A stretch of 64,000 bases of DNA from Bacillota bacterium (GTDB lineage: Bacteria; Bacillota; Clostridia; Acetivibrionales; DTU013): positions 6,816-70,815 of the forward strand of contig JAEZLF010000152.1 of the NCBI GenBank assembly GCA_023435925.1, read 5' to 3'. The notes beneath the pieces are model-generated. The model was not told where the DNA came from. It saw nothing but the letters and a program-made list of their open reading frames with translations, and searched no databases. Both the position numbers and the translations under genes were made by a program. Shown in pieces: positions 19,536 through 28,622 of this stretch (position 1 is the first letter of the stretch; each line of letters begins with the position of its first letter).

Positions 19536-20690
19536 ATGATCGATCAAAATACGAAGGCTTCCAATACGAAGGGTCCTGTTACAAAGACTCCTAAAAAGAA
19601 CAGGAGAAGAAGAGGAATGAAAGCTGTCTCTTGGCTGCTTGCTTTGCTGTTGTTTGCAGCTGTGGCAGTCATAGGGTTTGTCTCTGCCTATGATTATGTA
19701 ATGAAAAATCATACGGATGCCAGCAAAAATGAGCCAATCGTTGTAGATGAAGCAAAAGCTGTTGAATTTGTGATCGAGAAGGGCTCCAATACGTCAAAGA
19801 TTGCCGCACAGCTTTTTGAGAAGGGCTTGATTGAAAATGAAACAATATTCAAGCTGCTTTCAAAAATCAATGGATATGATTGGACGTATCAGTCGGGTAC
19901 CCATATTGTAAGCAGTGAATTAAGTTATGATGAAATGATGAGGGTGCTTTCCAGCTCTGCTGCTACCAGAAAGGTAACCATACCGGAGGGTAAGACGTTC
20001 AGACAAGTGGTTGACATCCTGTATAACAAGCAGATCATCAAAAATAAAGACAGTTTTATAAAGGCTGCCAACACAGAGGAATTTGATTATTCTTTCCTGA
20101 AGAGTATTCCTGATAGAGAGTACAGACTTGAAGGCTATCTGTTCCCTGATACATATGAATTTGATAGAAATGTAAGTGACAGGGAAGTCATTATCAAGAT
20201 GCTGGACAATTTTGAAAGAAAGTTTAAATCGGATTATGTGGAAAAAATGAAGCTTCTTGATTATGAGATGACGATGGACAAAATCATTACGTTGGCATCC
20301 ATTATTGAAAGGGAGGCCAGCGATCCGGATGACCGCTATCTGATAGCGGGAGTATTGTACAACAGGCTGTCCAATAAGGATAAGACCCTTAGAAAGCTTC
20401 AGGTGGATGCTACCATACAGTATATTTTATTAAAGAAAACAGGGGAATATAAAGACCGTGTCCTATATGCGGATCTTGAGATAGACGACCCATATAACAC
20501 TTACCTGTACGAGGGACTTCCGCCCGGACCCATTTGCTGCCCGGGTGAAGCATCCATTAAGGCTGCGTTGTATCCGGAGAACACGAATTATTTATATTAT
20601 GTGGCCAAGAACGATGGAACCGGCAGTCATCAGTTTTCGAGAACTTTTAAGGAGCATCAGGCGGCAATAAAGAAATACGGAGTGAAGTGA
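19536..20690 (+). CDS. mltG: Endolytic transglycosylase MltG (YceG-like)
   Basis: A 384-residue protein: basic cytoplasmic N-terminus (KNRRRRGMKAVSW), one transmembrane helix (about 33-52), then the extracellular YceG domain with a LysM-like subdomain. The catalytic Glu lies in ASIIEREASDPDDR (about E258), and the conserved GLPPGPICCPG and FPDTYEF segments are present. MltG cleaves nascent peptidoglycan strands and so sets glycan chain length. The start is ATG 19536 (GGGTGGTGA upstream); the open frame to TTG 19497 lacks a site. In Bacillus subtilis mltG (yrrL) precedes yrrM/yrrN/yrrO, the same order as here. Confidence 0.93.
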   Translation: MIDQNTKASNTKGPVTKTPKKNRRRRGMKAVSWLLALLLFAAVAVIGFVSAYDYVMKNHTDASKNEPIVVDEAKAVEFVIEKGSNTSKIAAQLFEKGLIENETIFKLLSKINGYDWTYQSGTHIVSSELSYDEMMRVLSSSAATRKVTIPEGKTFRQVVDILYNKQIIKNKDSFIKAANTEEFDYSFLKSIPDREYRLEGYLFPDTYEFDRNVSDREVIIKMLDNFERKFKSDYVEKMKLLDYEMTMDKIITLASIIEREASDPDDRYLIAGVLYNRLSNKDKTLRKLQVDATIQYILLKKTGEYKDRVLYADLEIDDPYNTYLYEGLPPGPICCPGEASIKAALYPENTNYLYYVAKNDGTGSHQFSRTFKEHQAAIKKYGVK

Positions 20691-20693
20691 TGT

Positions 20694-20731
20694 TGAGGGG
20701 CTGTTTTGGTATTACGGAACAGCCTCTTTTA
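20694..20731 (+). terminator. Imperfect stem-loop terminator after mltG
   Basis: TTGAGGGGCTGTT pairs with AACAGCCTC across a short loop, with one bulge, then TTTTAA. Probably a leaky terminator inside the mltG-trmR-trhP block. Confidence 0.5.
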
Positions 20732-20784
20732 ATGCGCGGACTGTGTCGGTGAAGTAAAAAGCAGAGCTTAGGAAAGGATAATGA

Positions 20785-21441
20785 ATGGTCAATCAGGATT
20801 TTATCAATGACTATATACGGAGCAGATTCAGACCAAGCACCGGGATACTTACGGAGCTGGAACAATATGCAAGGGATCATCATGTACCTGTTATTACTCC
20901 GGAAGTTGCCAGATTGCTTGTTGTCCTGGGCAAAATGATAAAGCCCGTCCGCATACTGGAGGTTGGGACCGCGATTGGGTATTCTGCAATCCTTCTTGCC
21001 GGTGTTCTTGCACCCGGAGGAAGAATTGATACGATCGAACGCCATGAGGCCATGCTTTTAAAAGCACGGGAAAATATAAAAAAAGCCGGGCTTGAGAATG
21101 TAATCAGCGTGATAGCAGGAGATGCACAAGAGGTTCTTCAATGTCTCGACAAGCAATATGACATGATTTTTTTAGACGCTGCTAAGGGGCAATACCCTGA
21201 ATTTCTGCCGGAGTGTCTGAGGATGTTGAAGCCAGGCGGCCTTCTTGTATCGGACAATGTGCTTTTTAAAGGAATGGTAGCAAGCAACGATTTGATTGTC
21301 AGAAGAAAGAAAACCATTGTAAACAGGATGCGTACATACCTTGACAGTATATGTGAGGATCCGTGGTTGGATACGAGCATTCTGCCTGTCGGTGATGGCG
21401 TAGCACTTTCATATAAGCGGACGGAAAGGTTGGAAGACTGA
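20785..21441 (+). CDS. trmR: O-methyltransferase, TrmR-like (tRNA mo5U34 synthesis)
   Basis: A 218-residue class I SAM-dependent methyltransferase of the O-methyltransferase family 3 (COMT-like). Motif I is ILEVGTAIGYSAILLA, followed by IDTIERHE and the metal/substrate motif FLDAAKGQYPE. B. subtilis YrrM (TrmR), which methylates 5-hydroxyuridine at the tRNA wobble position, has this architecture and the same neighbours: mltG upstream and a U32 peptidase-like TrhP downstream. The assignment rests on synteny as much as sequence; other small-molecule COMT functions are possible. The stop overlaps the next start (ATGA). Confidence 0.82.
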   Translation: MVNQDFINDYIRSRFRPSTGILTELEQYARDHHVPVITPEVARLLVVLGKMIKPVRILEVGTAIGYSAILLAGVLAPGGRIDTIERHEAMLLKARENIKKAGLENVISVIAGDAQEVLQCLDKQYDMIFLDAAKGQYPEFLPECLRMLKPGGLLVSDNVLFKGMVASNDLIVRRKKTIVNRMRTYLDSICEDPWLDTSILPVGDGVALSYKRTERLED

Positions 21442-22703
21442 TGATTGAAAATATGAAAGAAGTGGATAAAATTCAAAATAAAGTAGAACTTCTGGCTCCC
21501 GCAGGTAATCTGGAAAAACTAAAAATGGCAGTTATCTATGGAGCAGACGCAGTTTATCTGGGCGGTGAAGAATTCGGGCTGAGAGCATCTGCCGGTAATT
21601 TCAGTGCGGAGGATTTGGCGGAAGGTATCGCTTTCGCTCATGACAGAGGCAAGAAGGTCTATATGACCATGAATATTATTCCCCATAATGAAGACTTTGA
21701 AAATATGCCTGACTATATACGGCAGGTACGGGATGCAGGAGTGGATGCCGTTATTTTCTCCGACCCGGGCATTTTTGACATGCTGAGGCAGGAAGCTCCT
21801 GAAATGGAGCTCCACCTGAGCACCCAGGCCAACAATACCAATTGGAGAAGTGCTTCCTTCTGGCATAGAATGGGTGTAAAGAGGGTAATACTTGCAAGAG
21901 AATTATCCCTTCAGGAAATTAGCGAGATCCGGAGAAATGTCCCTGCGGATCTGGAACTGGAGATGTTTGTCCACGGTTCCATGTGCATTTCCTACTCCGG
22001 CCGTTGCCTGCTCAGTAATTATATGGCGGACCGGGATTCCAACCGCGGCCTCTGTGCTCATCCCTGCAGATGGAAGTACCATCTGGTAGAAGAAAAAAGG
22101 CCCGGTGAGTATATGCCGGTGTTTGAAAATGAACGTGGCACCTATATCTTTAATTCAAAGGATCTCTGCCTGATTGAACATATTCCGGAGATCATTGAGA
22201 GCGGTATAACCAGTCTGAAAATTGAAGGCAGGATGAAAAGCTCCTATTATGTAGCTACAGTGGTTAAATCCTACCGTGAGGCGTTGGATGCGTATATTGC
22301 CGATCCGGAGAACTATAGCTATAATGGAGAATGGCTGGAAGAAATGTCAAAGGCCAGCCATAGGGAATACACTACGGGGTTCTATTTAGGAAAGCCGACC
22401 GGTAAGGAACAGATATATGAGTCCGGTTCGTATATACGGGAGTATGATTTTGTCGGACTGGTCACTGCCTACGATGTCGATTCCGGGATTGCGACAATCG
22501 AGCAGCGCAACCGGTTCGCAGTGGGGGAAGAGCTTGAGGTGGTTTCTCCCGTCGGGCCTTACTTTATTCAGAAAGTGCATTCCATGAGAAATGGCGATGG
22601 AGAGGAAATTGAAGTAGCACCCCATCCTCAGATGACAGTATACATGCCGGTGGACAGACCGGTGGAGCCCTATACGATGCTCCGGCGCAAGGGAAAAGAT
22701 TAA
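21441..22703 (+). CDS. trhP: U32 family protein, TrhP-like tRNA hydroxylation protein
   Basis: A 420-residue member of the U32 peptidase-like family. The family signature is complete: EMFVHGSMCISYSGRCLLSN, then GLCAHPCRWKY, with the conserved cysteines that may hold an Fe-S cluster. N-terminal LAPAGNLEKLKMAVIYGADA is also typical. TrhP proteins install the hydroxyl of 5-hydroxyuridine at tRNA position 34 using prephenate-derived chemistry; the adjacent TrmR would then methylate it. It overlaps trmR by 1 nt (a second ATG at 21453 is possible). A C-terminal beta-barrel (about 340-420) completes the normal length. Confidence 0.87.
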   Translation: MIENMKEVDKIQNKVELLAPAGNLEKLKMAVIYGADAVYLGGEEFGLRASAGNFSAEDLAEGIAFAHDRGKKVYMTMNIIPHNEDFENMPDYIRQVRDAGVDAVIFSDPGIFDMLRQEAPEMELHLSTQANNTNWRSASFWHRMGVKRVILARELSLQEISEIRRNVPADLELEMFVHGSMCISYSGRCLLSNYMADRDSNRGLCAHPCRWKYHLVEEKRPGEYMPVFENERGTYIFNSKDLCLIEHIPEIIESGITSLKIEGRMKSSYYVATVVKSYREALDAYIADPENYSYNGEWLEEMSKASHREYTTGFYLGKPTGKEQIYESGSYIREYDFVGLVTAYDVDSGIATIEQRNRFAVGEELEVVSPVGPYFIQKVHSMRNGDGEEIEVAPHPQMTVYMPVDRPVEPYTMLRRKGKD

Positions 22704-22788
22704 CCGCATTTTTCAAGCCCATTCATGTGATGAAGATCGGGTCAGGACTTTGATAATAGTGAAAGTAAAGTACAGTAAACTGTATATG

Positions 22789-22840
22789 AACCCCTTTCAA
22801 CGGAAAGAATTTAGATTAGTTTGTTGAAAGGGGTTTTTAT
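22789..22840 (+). promoter_or_regulatory. Stem-loop overlapping the RBS of the penicillin-binding protein gene
   Basis: A 13-bp perfect inverted repeat, AACCCCTTTCAAC (22789-22801) and GTTGAAAGGGGTT (22823-22835), with a 21-nt loop, followed by TTTAT. The 3-prime arm contains the GAAAGGGG ribosome binding site of the gene starting at TTG 22841. It can act as terminator for the upstream genes, as attenuator, or as an RBS-occluding hairpin. Confidence 0.75.
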
Positions 22841-24559
22841 TTGTTTAAAAAAAGAGCTCATATCATAACCGGTATTTTTTTTACACTATTTATTTGCATA
22901 TCAATAAGAATAGCTTTTATCTATTTCTTTTCAAACAGGCCACTGGCAGAGTCAGCCTTCCGCCAAAGGCTATCCAGCAGCAACGTTGAGTCGTTTAGAG
23001 GTAATATTCTTGACAGAAACGGTATACCTTTTACGAACCGGGATGAGAAATATGAAGCTGTTATCAAACCGGCGTATATGCCTAAGCTGCAAAGCGAACG
23101 GGAGAAAGTCAGCACAGCACTCGGCATCAGCCCGGATATTATCAATCAGCTGACATCAAAGAGCAAGGCAACTACCATTGAGACAAATGAAGCAGGAAGC
23201 AAGGCAATTCTGGAGATGAAGCCGGAATGGGTTTCGATATTGCATTCATTGAACCGGTACGATAACGGAACACTGGCAAAGCATGTCATCGGGTATTTAA
23301 GCAAAAAGGATCAGGTTGGGCAGGCAGGCATTGAAAAGATGTATGACCGTGAACTTCGTGATAATTATCTATTTGAGCTTGGAACTGTGGTGGATGCCGC
23401 TAAGAATCCCATAAAAGGCATGGGCTACAGGGTAAAAAGATGGGGCACCGATCAAAAGCTGAATGTGAGGCTGACATTGGATTACCATATTCAGAAGATT
23501 GTTGAGAGTACAATGGATGAAAACGGAATATCGGGTGCAGTAGTTGTAGAGGATATTGCAACCGGGGATATACTGGCGATGGCCAGCAAGCCTGATTATG
23601 ATCAGTATGCGGTTGAGGAATATCTGGGCAGCAGTCATAATGAGCTCTTCAATAAAGCAACCGCTGCTTATAATCTTGGGTCCGTATTTAAAATCATTGA
23701 TGTGGCCGCTCTGTATGAAAATAATATTACATTTCAGGATGAAAGCACAGAAAATGAAAGCCTTGACAGCGGCAATCTGTACGGGGATAGCCCTTTCGGG
23801 GACAGTCTGCATGATGATACCTATTTCTGTGAAGGTTCCGTTCAAATTAATGGCCTGATTTTTAAATGCTCTTCCTACTTTGATGGCGGACATGGTGAGG
23901 TAAATCTTGAACAAGCATTTGCAAAATCATGTAATGCTTATTTCATTGAATTATGTCAGAGAATCGGTTACAGGAATCTGATCCGTATGGCTCAAAAATT
24001 CGGGCTAGGTGCAGAAACAGGGGTAGCGGGGCAAGGCATCAGTGAGGCCAAAGGAAGTTTGCCTGGTATCAACAGCTACTACAGTAAGGCGGATATCGCT
24101 AATCTGTCAATCGGACAAGGTGTACTGCTGGCAACTCCATTACAGGTTGCCGACATGGTTGCAACTGTTGCCAACGGAGGAATAAAGAATCGGATCAATA
24201 TAGTAGATTCGGTTATAGATCATGAAGGCCGGGTGGTTGCTGATATCCGGGTAAAACAAGGACAGCGGATCATTGGGAAAAGCACGGCAGACAGGATCAA
24301 AGAACTCATGGAAGCTGTCACGATATACGGGACAGGAATGGATGCTGGAATGGAGTATTATGGCGGTGCAGGTGGAAAAACAGGCAGCGCTGAAACCGGT
24401 TCTGCGGATGTGGTACATGCATGGTTCGCGGGATATTTTCCGGTTGCCGATCCCAAATACGCCATAGCTGTTTTTGTAGAGAATGGACAGTATGGCGGTA
24501 AAACTGCGGCGCCTGTATTTGCTGAAATCGCAAGAGAGATGAAGGATAAGGGGTATTGA
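22841..24559 (+). CDS. Penicillin-binding protein (class B transpeptidase)
   Basis: A 572-residue D,D-transpeptidase that cross-links peptidoglycan outside the membrane. One N-terminal transmembrane helix (about 8-28) is followed by a PBP dimerisation region (RGNILDRNGIPFTNR) and the penicillin-binding domain with all three motifs: SxxK (GSVFK, Ser281), SxN (KSCNAYF, about 363) and KTG (GGKTGSAETG, about 512). There is no PASTA domain, so it is not a full SpoVD-type protein; closest in layout is a short PbpA/SpoVD relative. The TTG start at 22841 is supported by GAAAGGGG 7 nt upstream. Its leader hairpin suggests post-transcriptional control. The substrate stage (growth or sporulation) cannot be told from sequence. 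Confidence 0.9.
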   Translation: MFKKRAHIITGIFFTLFICISIRIAFIYFFSNRPLAESAFRQRLSSSNVESFRGNILDRNGIPFTNRDEKYEAVIKPAYMPKLQSEREKVSTALGISPDIINQLTSKSKATTIETNEAGSKAILEMKPEWVSILHSLNRYDNGTLAKHVIGYLSKKDQVGQAGIEKMYDRELRDNYLFELGTVVDAAKNPIKGMGYRVKRWGTDQKLNVRLTLDYHIQKIVESTMDENGISGAVVVEDIATGDILAMASKPDYDQYAVEEYLGSSHNELFNKATAAYNLGSVFKIIDVAALYENNITFQDESTENESLDSGNLYGDSPFGDSLHDDTYFCEGSVQINGLIFKCSSYFDGGHGEVNLEQAFAKSCNAYFIELCQRIGYRNLIRMAQKFGLGAETGVAGQGISEAKGSLPGINSYYSKADIANLSIGQGVLLATPLQVADMVATVANGGIKNRINIVDSVIDHEGRVVADIRVKQGQRIIGKSTADRIKELMEAVTIYGTGMDAGMEYYGGAGGKTGSAETGSADVVHAWFAGYFPVADPKYAIAVFVENGQYGGKTAAPVFAEIAREMKDKGY

Positions 24560-24672
24560 ACAAGGGCCATGAACTGCGGATGAATGAAATCAAAACCAGA
24601 GTTTTCCCGATAAATAATTGAAACCATGTACTAAAATGAATACATGAGATTGTGAAATATTTATTTTATGGG

Positions 24673-24701
24673 TTGTAAATAATGGAAGTGCATGTTATAA
24701 T
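24673..24701 (+). promoter_or_regulatory. Sigma-A-type promoter of the hydrogenase operon
   Basis: TTGTAA (24673-24678), 17-bp spacer, TATAAT (24696-24701). Transcription would start near 24708, just before the Rex-like operator, giving a ~270-nt leader. Nothing else recognisable is seen in the remaining leader to 24980. Confidence 0.65.
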
Positions 24702-24719
24702 GTACTTAAATCCAAACAA

Positions 24720-24737
24720 TAGTTAATAAATTAACAA
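24720..24737. promoter_or_regulatory. Rex-like operator
   Basis: TAGTTAATAAATTAACAA differs at one position from the established Rex consensus TTGTTAA-N4-TTAACAA. It lies about 12-30 bp downstream of the expected transcription start, where a repressor would block elongation. Rex senses the NADH/NAD+ ratio and commonly controls hydrogenase and fermentation genes in clostridia. Confidence 0.75.
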
Positions 24738-24980
24738 AAATAACGATCGATTTAAATCTTTATATTCCACTTCTTTGAACGGCTTTCGAACAGCATCATG
24801 TTGTACCGCACAGATTGCAGCATGGTTTTACACCGATTGTTTTCCGAAAAATTAACTTTAGCAAAAATCAACTTTCGAGAAGAATCAACATTTACAAGGA
24901 ATTGTTAAAAAAACACCAATGTAAGCATTTGTATGGCGATATTCCCAATTCGATTCATGTTATCTGCGAGGAGGGTTTTT

Positions 24981-25514
24981 ATGGGTGTTCAGACGAAAGC
25001 ATGCGCGTGCAGAAAAGAGACAGACCAGGAAAAGCTTGCAAGAATTGCTGCAGTCATCGAGGACTACAGAGACAAAGAGGGCAGTCTGATACAAATATTA
25101 CACATGGCACAGGGCATTTATGGATATCTGCCTCTCCAGGTCCAGCAATTCATTGCAGAAAAGCTTGAGAAACCACTGTCTGAGGTCAGCGGCGTAGTTA
25201 CCTTCTACTCTTTTTTCTCAACGCAGCCAAAAGGTGAAAATACCATACGGGTCTGTCTGGGTACAGCCTGCTATGTAAGGGGCGGAAAGAAGATCATTGA
25301 CAAGCTGAAGGAGATACTGGATGTAGACGTAGGAGGCACAACCAGGGACGGAAAGTTTTCATTGGAAGTCATGCGGTGTATCGGGGCTTGTGGGCTGGCA
25401 CCGGCTATGACGATCAACGACAGGGTTTATAAACAGGTCAATCCTGATAAGCTCAGAAGCATTCTCAATACCTATGGGGGAGGTGGAAAGCATGCCGCTG
25501 AAAACAAAAATTGA
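24981..25514 (+). CDS. hydC: [FeFe] hydrogenase gamma-type subunit (NuoE-like, 2Fe-2S)
   Basis: A 177-residue NuoE/HydC-like protein with a thioredoxin-like fold binding one [2Fe-2S] cluster. Ligands: RVCLGTACYVRGG (Cx4C) and MRCIGACGLAPA (Cx3C). The N-terminal helical part contains QIVHMAQ-type sequence (LIQILHMAQGIYGYLPLQVQ). It passes electrons between the flavin subunit and the hydrogenase subunit. ATG 24981 has GAGGAGGG 6 nt upstream; the frame is open further but without support. It overlaps the next gene by 23 nt (ATG 25492), indicating translational coupling. First gene of the Rex-associated operon. Confidence 0.9.
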   Translation: MGVQTKACACRKETDQEKLARIAAVIEDYRDKEGSLIQILHMAQGIYGYLPLQVQQFIAEKLEKPLSEVSGVVTFYSFFSTQPKGENTIRVCLGTACYVRGGKKIIDKLKEILDVDVGGTTRDGKFSLEVMRCIGACGLAPAMTINDRVYKQVNPDKLRSILNTYGGGGKHAAENKN

Positions 25515-28500
25515 TCAAACGGATGACCTCTTTAAGATAAAAGAGTGCTATGATGAAAACCTGAAAAACATAGATTTTGAAATACTGGTTTGCTCCGGTG
25601 CCGGGTGCATTTCTTCCAATTGCCAGGAGGTAAAGGATGCATTGATCAAATGCCTGGAAGAAAGGCTGCTGACAGAAAAGGTAATTGTGGCTGAAACCGG
25701 TTGTATCGGTACTTGTGACCTGGGACCAGTGATGATCATTCATACTTTAAAGGAGTTTGGAGATCTATTGCGGGGAAAAGGTGTTATCTATACAAAGCTG
25801 ACACCGCAGGACATCCCGTCTATCGTGGAAGCACATCTGGTCAATGGCAGTATCATATCAGATAAAACCTATTTTGATCCGAGGAAGAATGTGAACGTGC
25901 CATATATTGAGGATATTGACTACTTTAAAAATCAGGTGAAAATAGCGCTGAGAAACTGTGGTACTATTGATTTTGCTTCCATGGAGCAGTACATTGCAAA
26001 GGATGGGTATATGGCCATTGCAAAAGTATTGAAGGAGTATACACCACAGCAGGTAGTTGACGAGGTGAAAAAGGCAGGTTTGAAAGGGAGAGGCGGTGCA
26101 GGCTTTCCCACCGGAGTGAAGCTGGAATCAGGTATGAAAGCTCCAGGACCGGTAAAATATCTGGTTTGTAATGCGGATGAGGGTGATCCCGGGGCTTTTA
26201 TGGACAGAAGTATTCTTGAAGGCGACCCCCACAGCATCATTGAAGGGATGCTGATCAGCGGTTATGCGATTGGTGCTGCGAATGGTTATGTTTATGTCCG
26301 TGCAGAATATCCGCTGGCTGTGGAAAGACTTGATCTGGCAATCCAAAAGGCAAGGAAGGCCGGACTCCTCGGCGATCATATACTGGGTACAGGCTTCTCA
26401 TTCGATCTGGAGATCCGAATTGGGGCAGGTGCTTTTGTCTGCGGAGAAGAAACCGCGCTGATGGCATCGATTGAGGGGGAACGCGGAGAACCTCGTCAAA
26501 AGCCTCCATTTCCGTTCCAGCGGGGCCTATTTGGAAAGCCGACGATTATCAGCAATGTAGAGACCTATGCAAACATTCCACCGATCATTCTGAAAGGCAG
26601 CAGCTGGTTTTCCCGTTTTGGAACAGAAAACAGCAAAGGAACAAAGGTTTTTGCTCTGGCCGGTGCTATCAATAATACAGGAATTGTGGAAGTACCTATG
26701 GGCACAACACTGGGGGAAATTGTTTTTAATATCGGTGGAGGCATACGAAAAAATAAGGAGTTTAAAGCCGCTCAGACCGGTGGACCTTCCGGAGGCTGCA
26801 TCACCAGAGACCACTTAAATACGCCGATGGACTATGATTCTCTTGTGAAGCTCGGCGCGATTATGGGCTCCGGTGGCTTGATTACCATGGATGAGGACAC
26901 CTGTATGGTGGATATGGCACGATTTTTTATGGAATTCATACAGGAGGAATCCTGTGGAAAGTGTGTACCTTGCAGGCTGGGCACGAAACGGATGTTGGAA
27001 ATCCTTGAAAGAATCACGAAAGGACAGGGCGAAGAAGGAGATATTGAAACGCTGGAGGAGCTTGGCGAAATGATTAAGGAAGCTGCCGTATGCGGACTTG
27101 GTCAAACTGCGCCGAATCCTGTGCTTAGCATGATTCATAATTTCAGAGAAGAGTACGAGGAGCATATTAAATACAAGTACTGCAGAGCCGGGGTATGTGC
27201 TGATCTGTTTATTTCACCTTGCCAGAACGCCTGTCCGGCGGGTGTTAATGTTCCCGGTTATGTCTCGCTGGTAGCTGCTGGGAGATTGAGAGATGCGTAT
27301 AATCTTATCAGAAAGGAAAATCCTTTTCCTGCTGTGTGCGGCAGGGTATGCACCCATGAGTGTGAAAGCAAATGCAGAAGAGGCCAGTTGGACGAACCAG
27401 TTGCCATAGCCGACCTGAAACGGTATGTAGCGGACTATGTGCTGAAAAATGAAATGCCTTATCTGGATCTGGTATTTCCAAAGAAGGGAAAGAGTGTCGC
27501 AATTATCGGTGCCGGACCATCCGGACTGACCTGCGGATATTATCTGGCAAGACTTGGCTATGAGGTGGATGTTTATGAATCTCAGCCTATAGCAGGCGGT
27601 GTTTTAGCCTTTGGAATTCCTGAATACCGGTTGCCTAACGAAGTACTGCAGCATGAAATCAGAATGATTGAACAGGTTGGCGTCAAGATCCATCTTAATA
27701 CCGAAATAGGCTCCGATATCACCTTCTACCAACTGAAGAGCAGCCATGATGCGCTTTATATAGCAACGGGGACACAATTTTCCAATCAGATCCGTATTCC
27801 TGGAGAGGATTTGAAAGGAGTATATCACGGACTGGATTTTCTCAGAGACGTCAATCTGAAGCACGATGTAAAAATCGGAGGCTCCGTAGCGGTCATCGGA
27901 GGCGGTAATACGGCAATTGACGCTGCAAGAACAGCATTAAGGCTTGGGGCAAAAGAAGTTACAGTTCTTTACAGACGGTGCATGGAGGATATGCCTGCTG
28001 ACAGCAGAGAGATAAGGGACGCAGAGGAAGAAGGCATCCGAATAATTCCTCTGGTGGCGCCGTTAAGCTTTATTGGAAAGGACAGAGTCAGGGAAATCGA
28101 ATGTGTCCGAATGGAACTGAAGGACTTTGATAATAGCGGGCGCAGAAAACCAAAGCCTATACCGGGATCGGAGTTTCAACTGAAGGTGGATCTGGTGATC
28201 CCGGCTGTCAGTCAGTATTCCGATCTTCCGTTTATTAACAGGGATGAGGTAGAGGTTACTCAGTGGGGAACATTTGTCACAGACCGGGATACGTTGATGA
28301 CAAAGATGAGAGGTGTATTTGCAGGCGGGGATGTTGTACGGGGCTCGGACACGGTCATTAAGGCTATTGCCGACGGTAAAAATGCGGCAAAGGCCATCGA
28401 CAAGTATCTTGGAGGCAAAGGCGTTCTGAATACCGGCGAAGATATTGATATTCCTGTGGCAGTGGATGAAAAAGAAATACTGGAGCATGAGAGATTTCCG

Positions 28501-28620
28501 ATGAAATTCCTTCCTCCGCAAGAGCGCCGCTACAGCTTTGATGAGGTAGCTGTGGGCTTCCACAAGCTCAATGCCATTGCAGAAGCCATGAGATGTCTCA
28601 GATGCGACAGGAGGTGCTGA
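25492..28620 (+). CDS. hydB: NuoF-like hydrogenase beta subunit fused to a GltD-like FAD/NAD(P)H oxidoreductase
   Basis: A 1042-residue fusion. Residues ~1-115: thioredoxin-like [2Fe-2S] domain (CSGAGCISSNC, TGCIGTCDLGP). About 130-570: NuoF/51-kDa part with NAD and FMN motifs (GRGGAGFPTG, CNADEGDPGAFMD, GAFVCGEETALMASIEGERG) and a [4Fe-4S] motif (ESCGKCVPCRLGTKRM). Where HydB proteins normally carry a two-cluster ferredoxin domain, this one has a glutamate-synthase small-subunit (GltD) module: Cys-rich region (CQNACPAGVNVPGY, CGRVCTHECESKC), FAD Rossmann fold (IIGAGPSGLTCGYYLARLGY) and NAD(P) fold (VIGGGNTAIDAARTALRLGA with VLYRR). It likely exchanges electrons between NAD(P)H and the hydrogenase, with two nucleotide sites. 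The start ATG has GGAGGTGG upstream. Confidence 0.92.
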   Translation: MPLKTKIDQTDDLFKIKECYDENLKNIDFEILVCSGAGCISSNCQEVKDALIKCLEERLLTEKVIVAETGCIGTCDLGPVMIIHTLKEFGDLLRGKGVIYTKLTPQDIPSIVEAHLVNGSIISDKTYFDPRKNVNVPYIEDIDYFKNQVKIALRNCGTIDFASMEQYIAKDGYMAIAKVLKEYTPQQVVDEVKKAGLKGRGGAGFPTGVKLESGMKAPGPVKYLVCNADEGDPGAFMDRSILEGDPHSIIEGMLISGYAIGAANGYVYVRAEYPLAVERLDLAIQKARKAGLLGDHILGTGFSFDLEIRIGAGAFVCGEETALMASIEGERGEPRQKPPFPFQRGLFGKPTIISNVETYANIPPIILKGSSWFSRFGTENSKGTKVFALAGAINNTGIVEVPMGTTLGEIVFNIGGGIRKNKEFKAAQTGGPSGGCITRDHLNTPMDYDSLVKLGAIMGSGGLITMDEDTCMVDMARFFMEFIQEESCGKCVPCRLGTKRMLEILERITKGQGEEGDIETLEELGEMIKEAAVCGLGQTAPNPVLSMIHNFREEYEEHIKYKYCRAGVCADLFISPCQNACPAGVNVPGYVSLVAAGRLRDAYNLIRKENPFPAVCGRVCTHECESKCRRGQLDEPVAIADLKRYVADYVLKNEMPYLDLVFPKKGKSVAIIGAGPSGLTCGYYLARLGYEVDVYESQPIAGGVLAFGIPEYRLPNEVLQHEIRMIEQVGVKIHLNTEIGSDITFYQLKSSHDALYIATGTQFSNQIRIPGEDLKGVYHGLDFLRDVNLKHDVKIGGSVAVIGGGNTAIDAARTALRLGAKEVTVLYRRCMEDMPADSREIRDAEEEGIRIIPLVAPLSFIGKDRVREIECVRMELKDFDNSGRRKPKPIPGSEFQLKVDLVIPAVSQYSDLPFINRDEVEVTQWGTFVTDRDTLMTKMRGVFAGGDVVRGSDTVIKAIADGKNAAKAIDKYLGGKGVLNTGEDIDIPVAVDEKEILEHERFPMKFLPPQERRYSFDEVAVGFHKLNAIAEAMRCLRCDRRC

Positions 28621-28622
28621 GA

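Noticed and set aside
24815..25168. 117-codon frame upstream of hydC
   Set aside because: It overlaps hydC in another phase, has no RBS, and its sequence lacks protein-like character.
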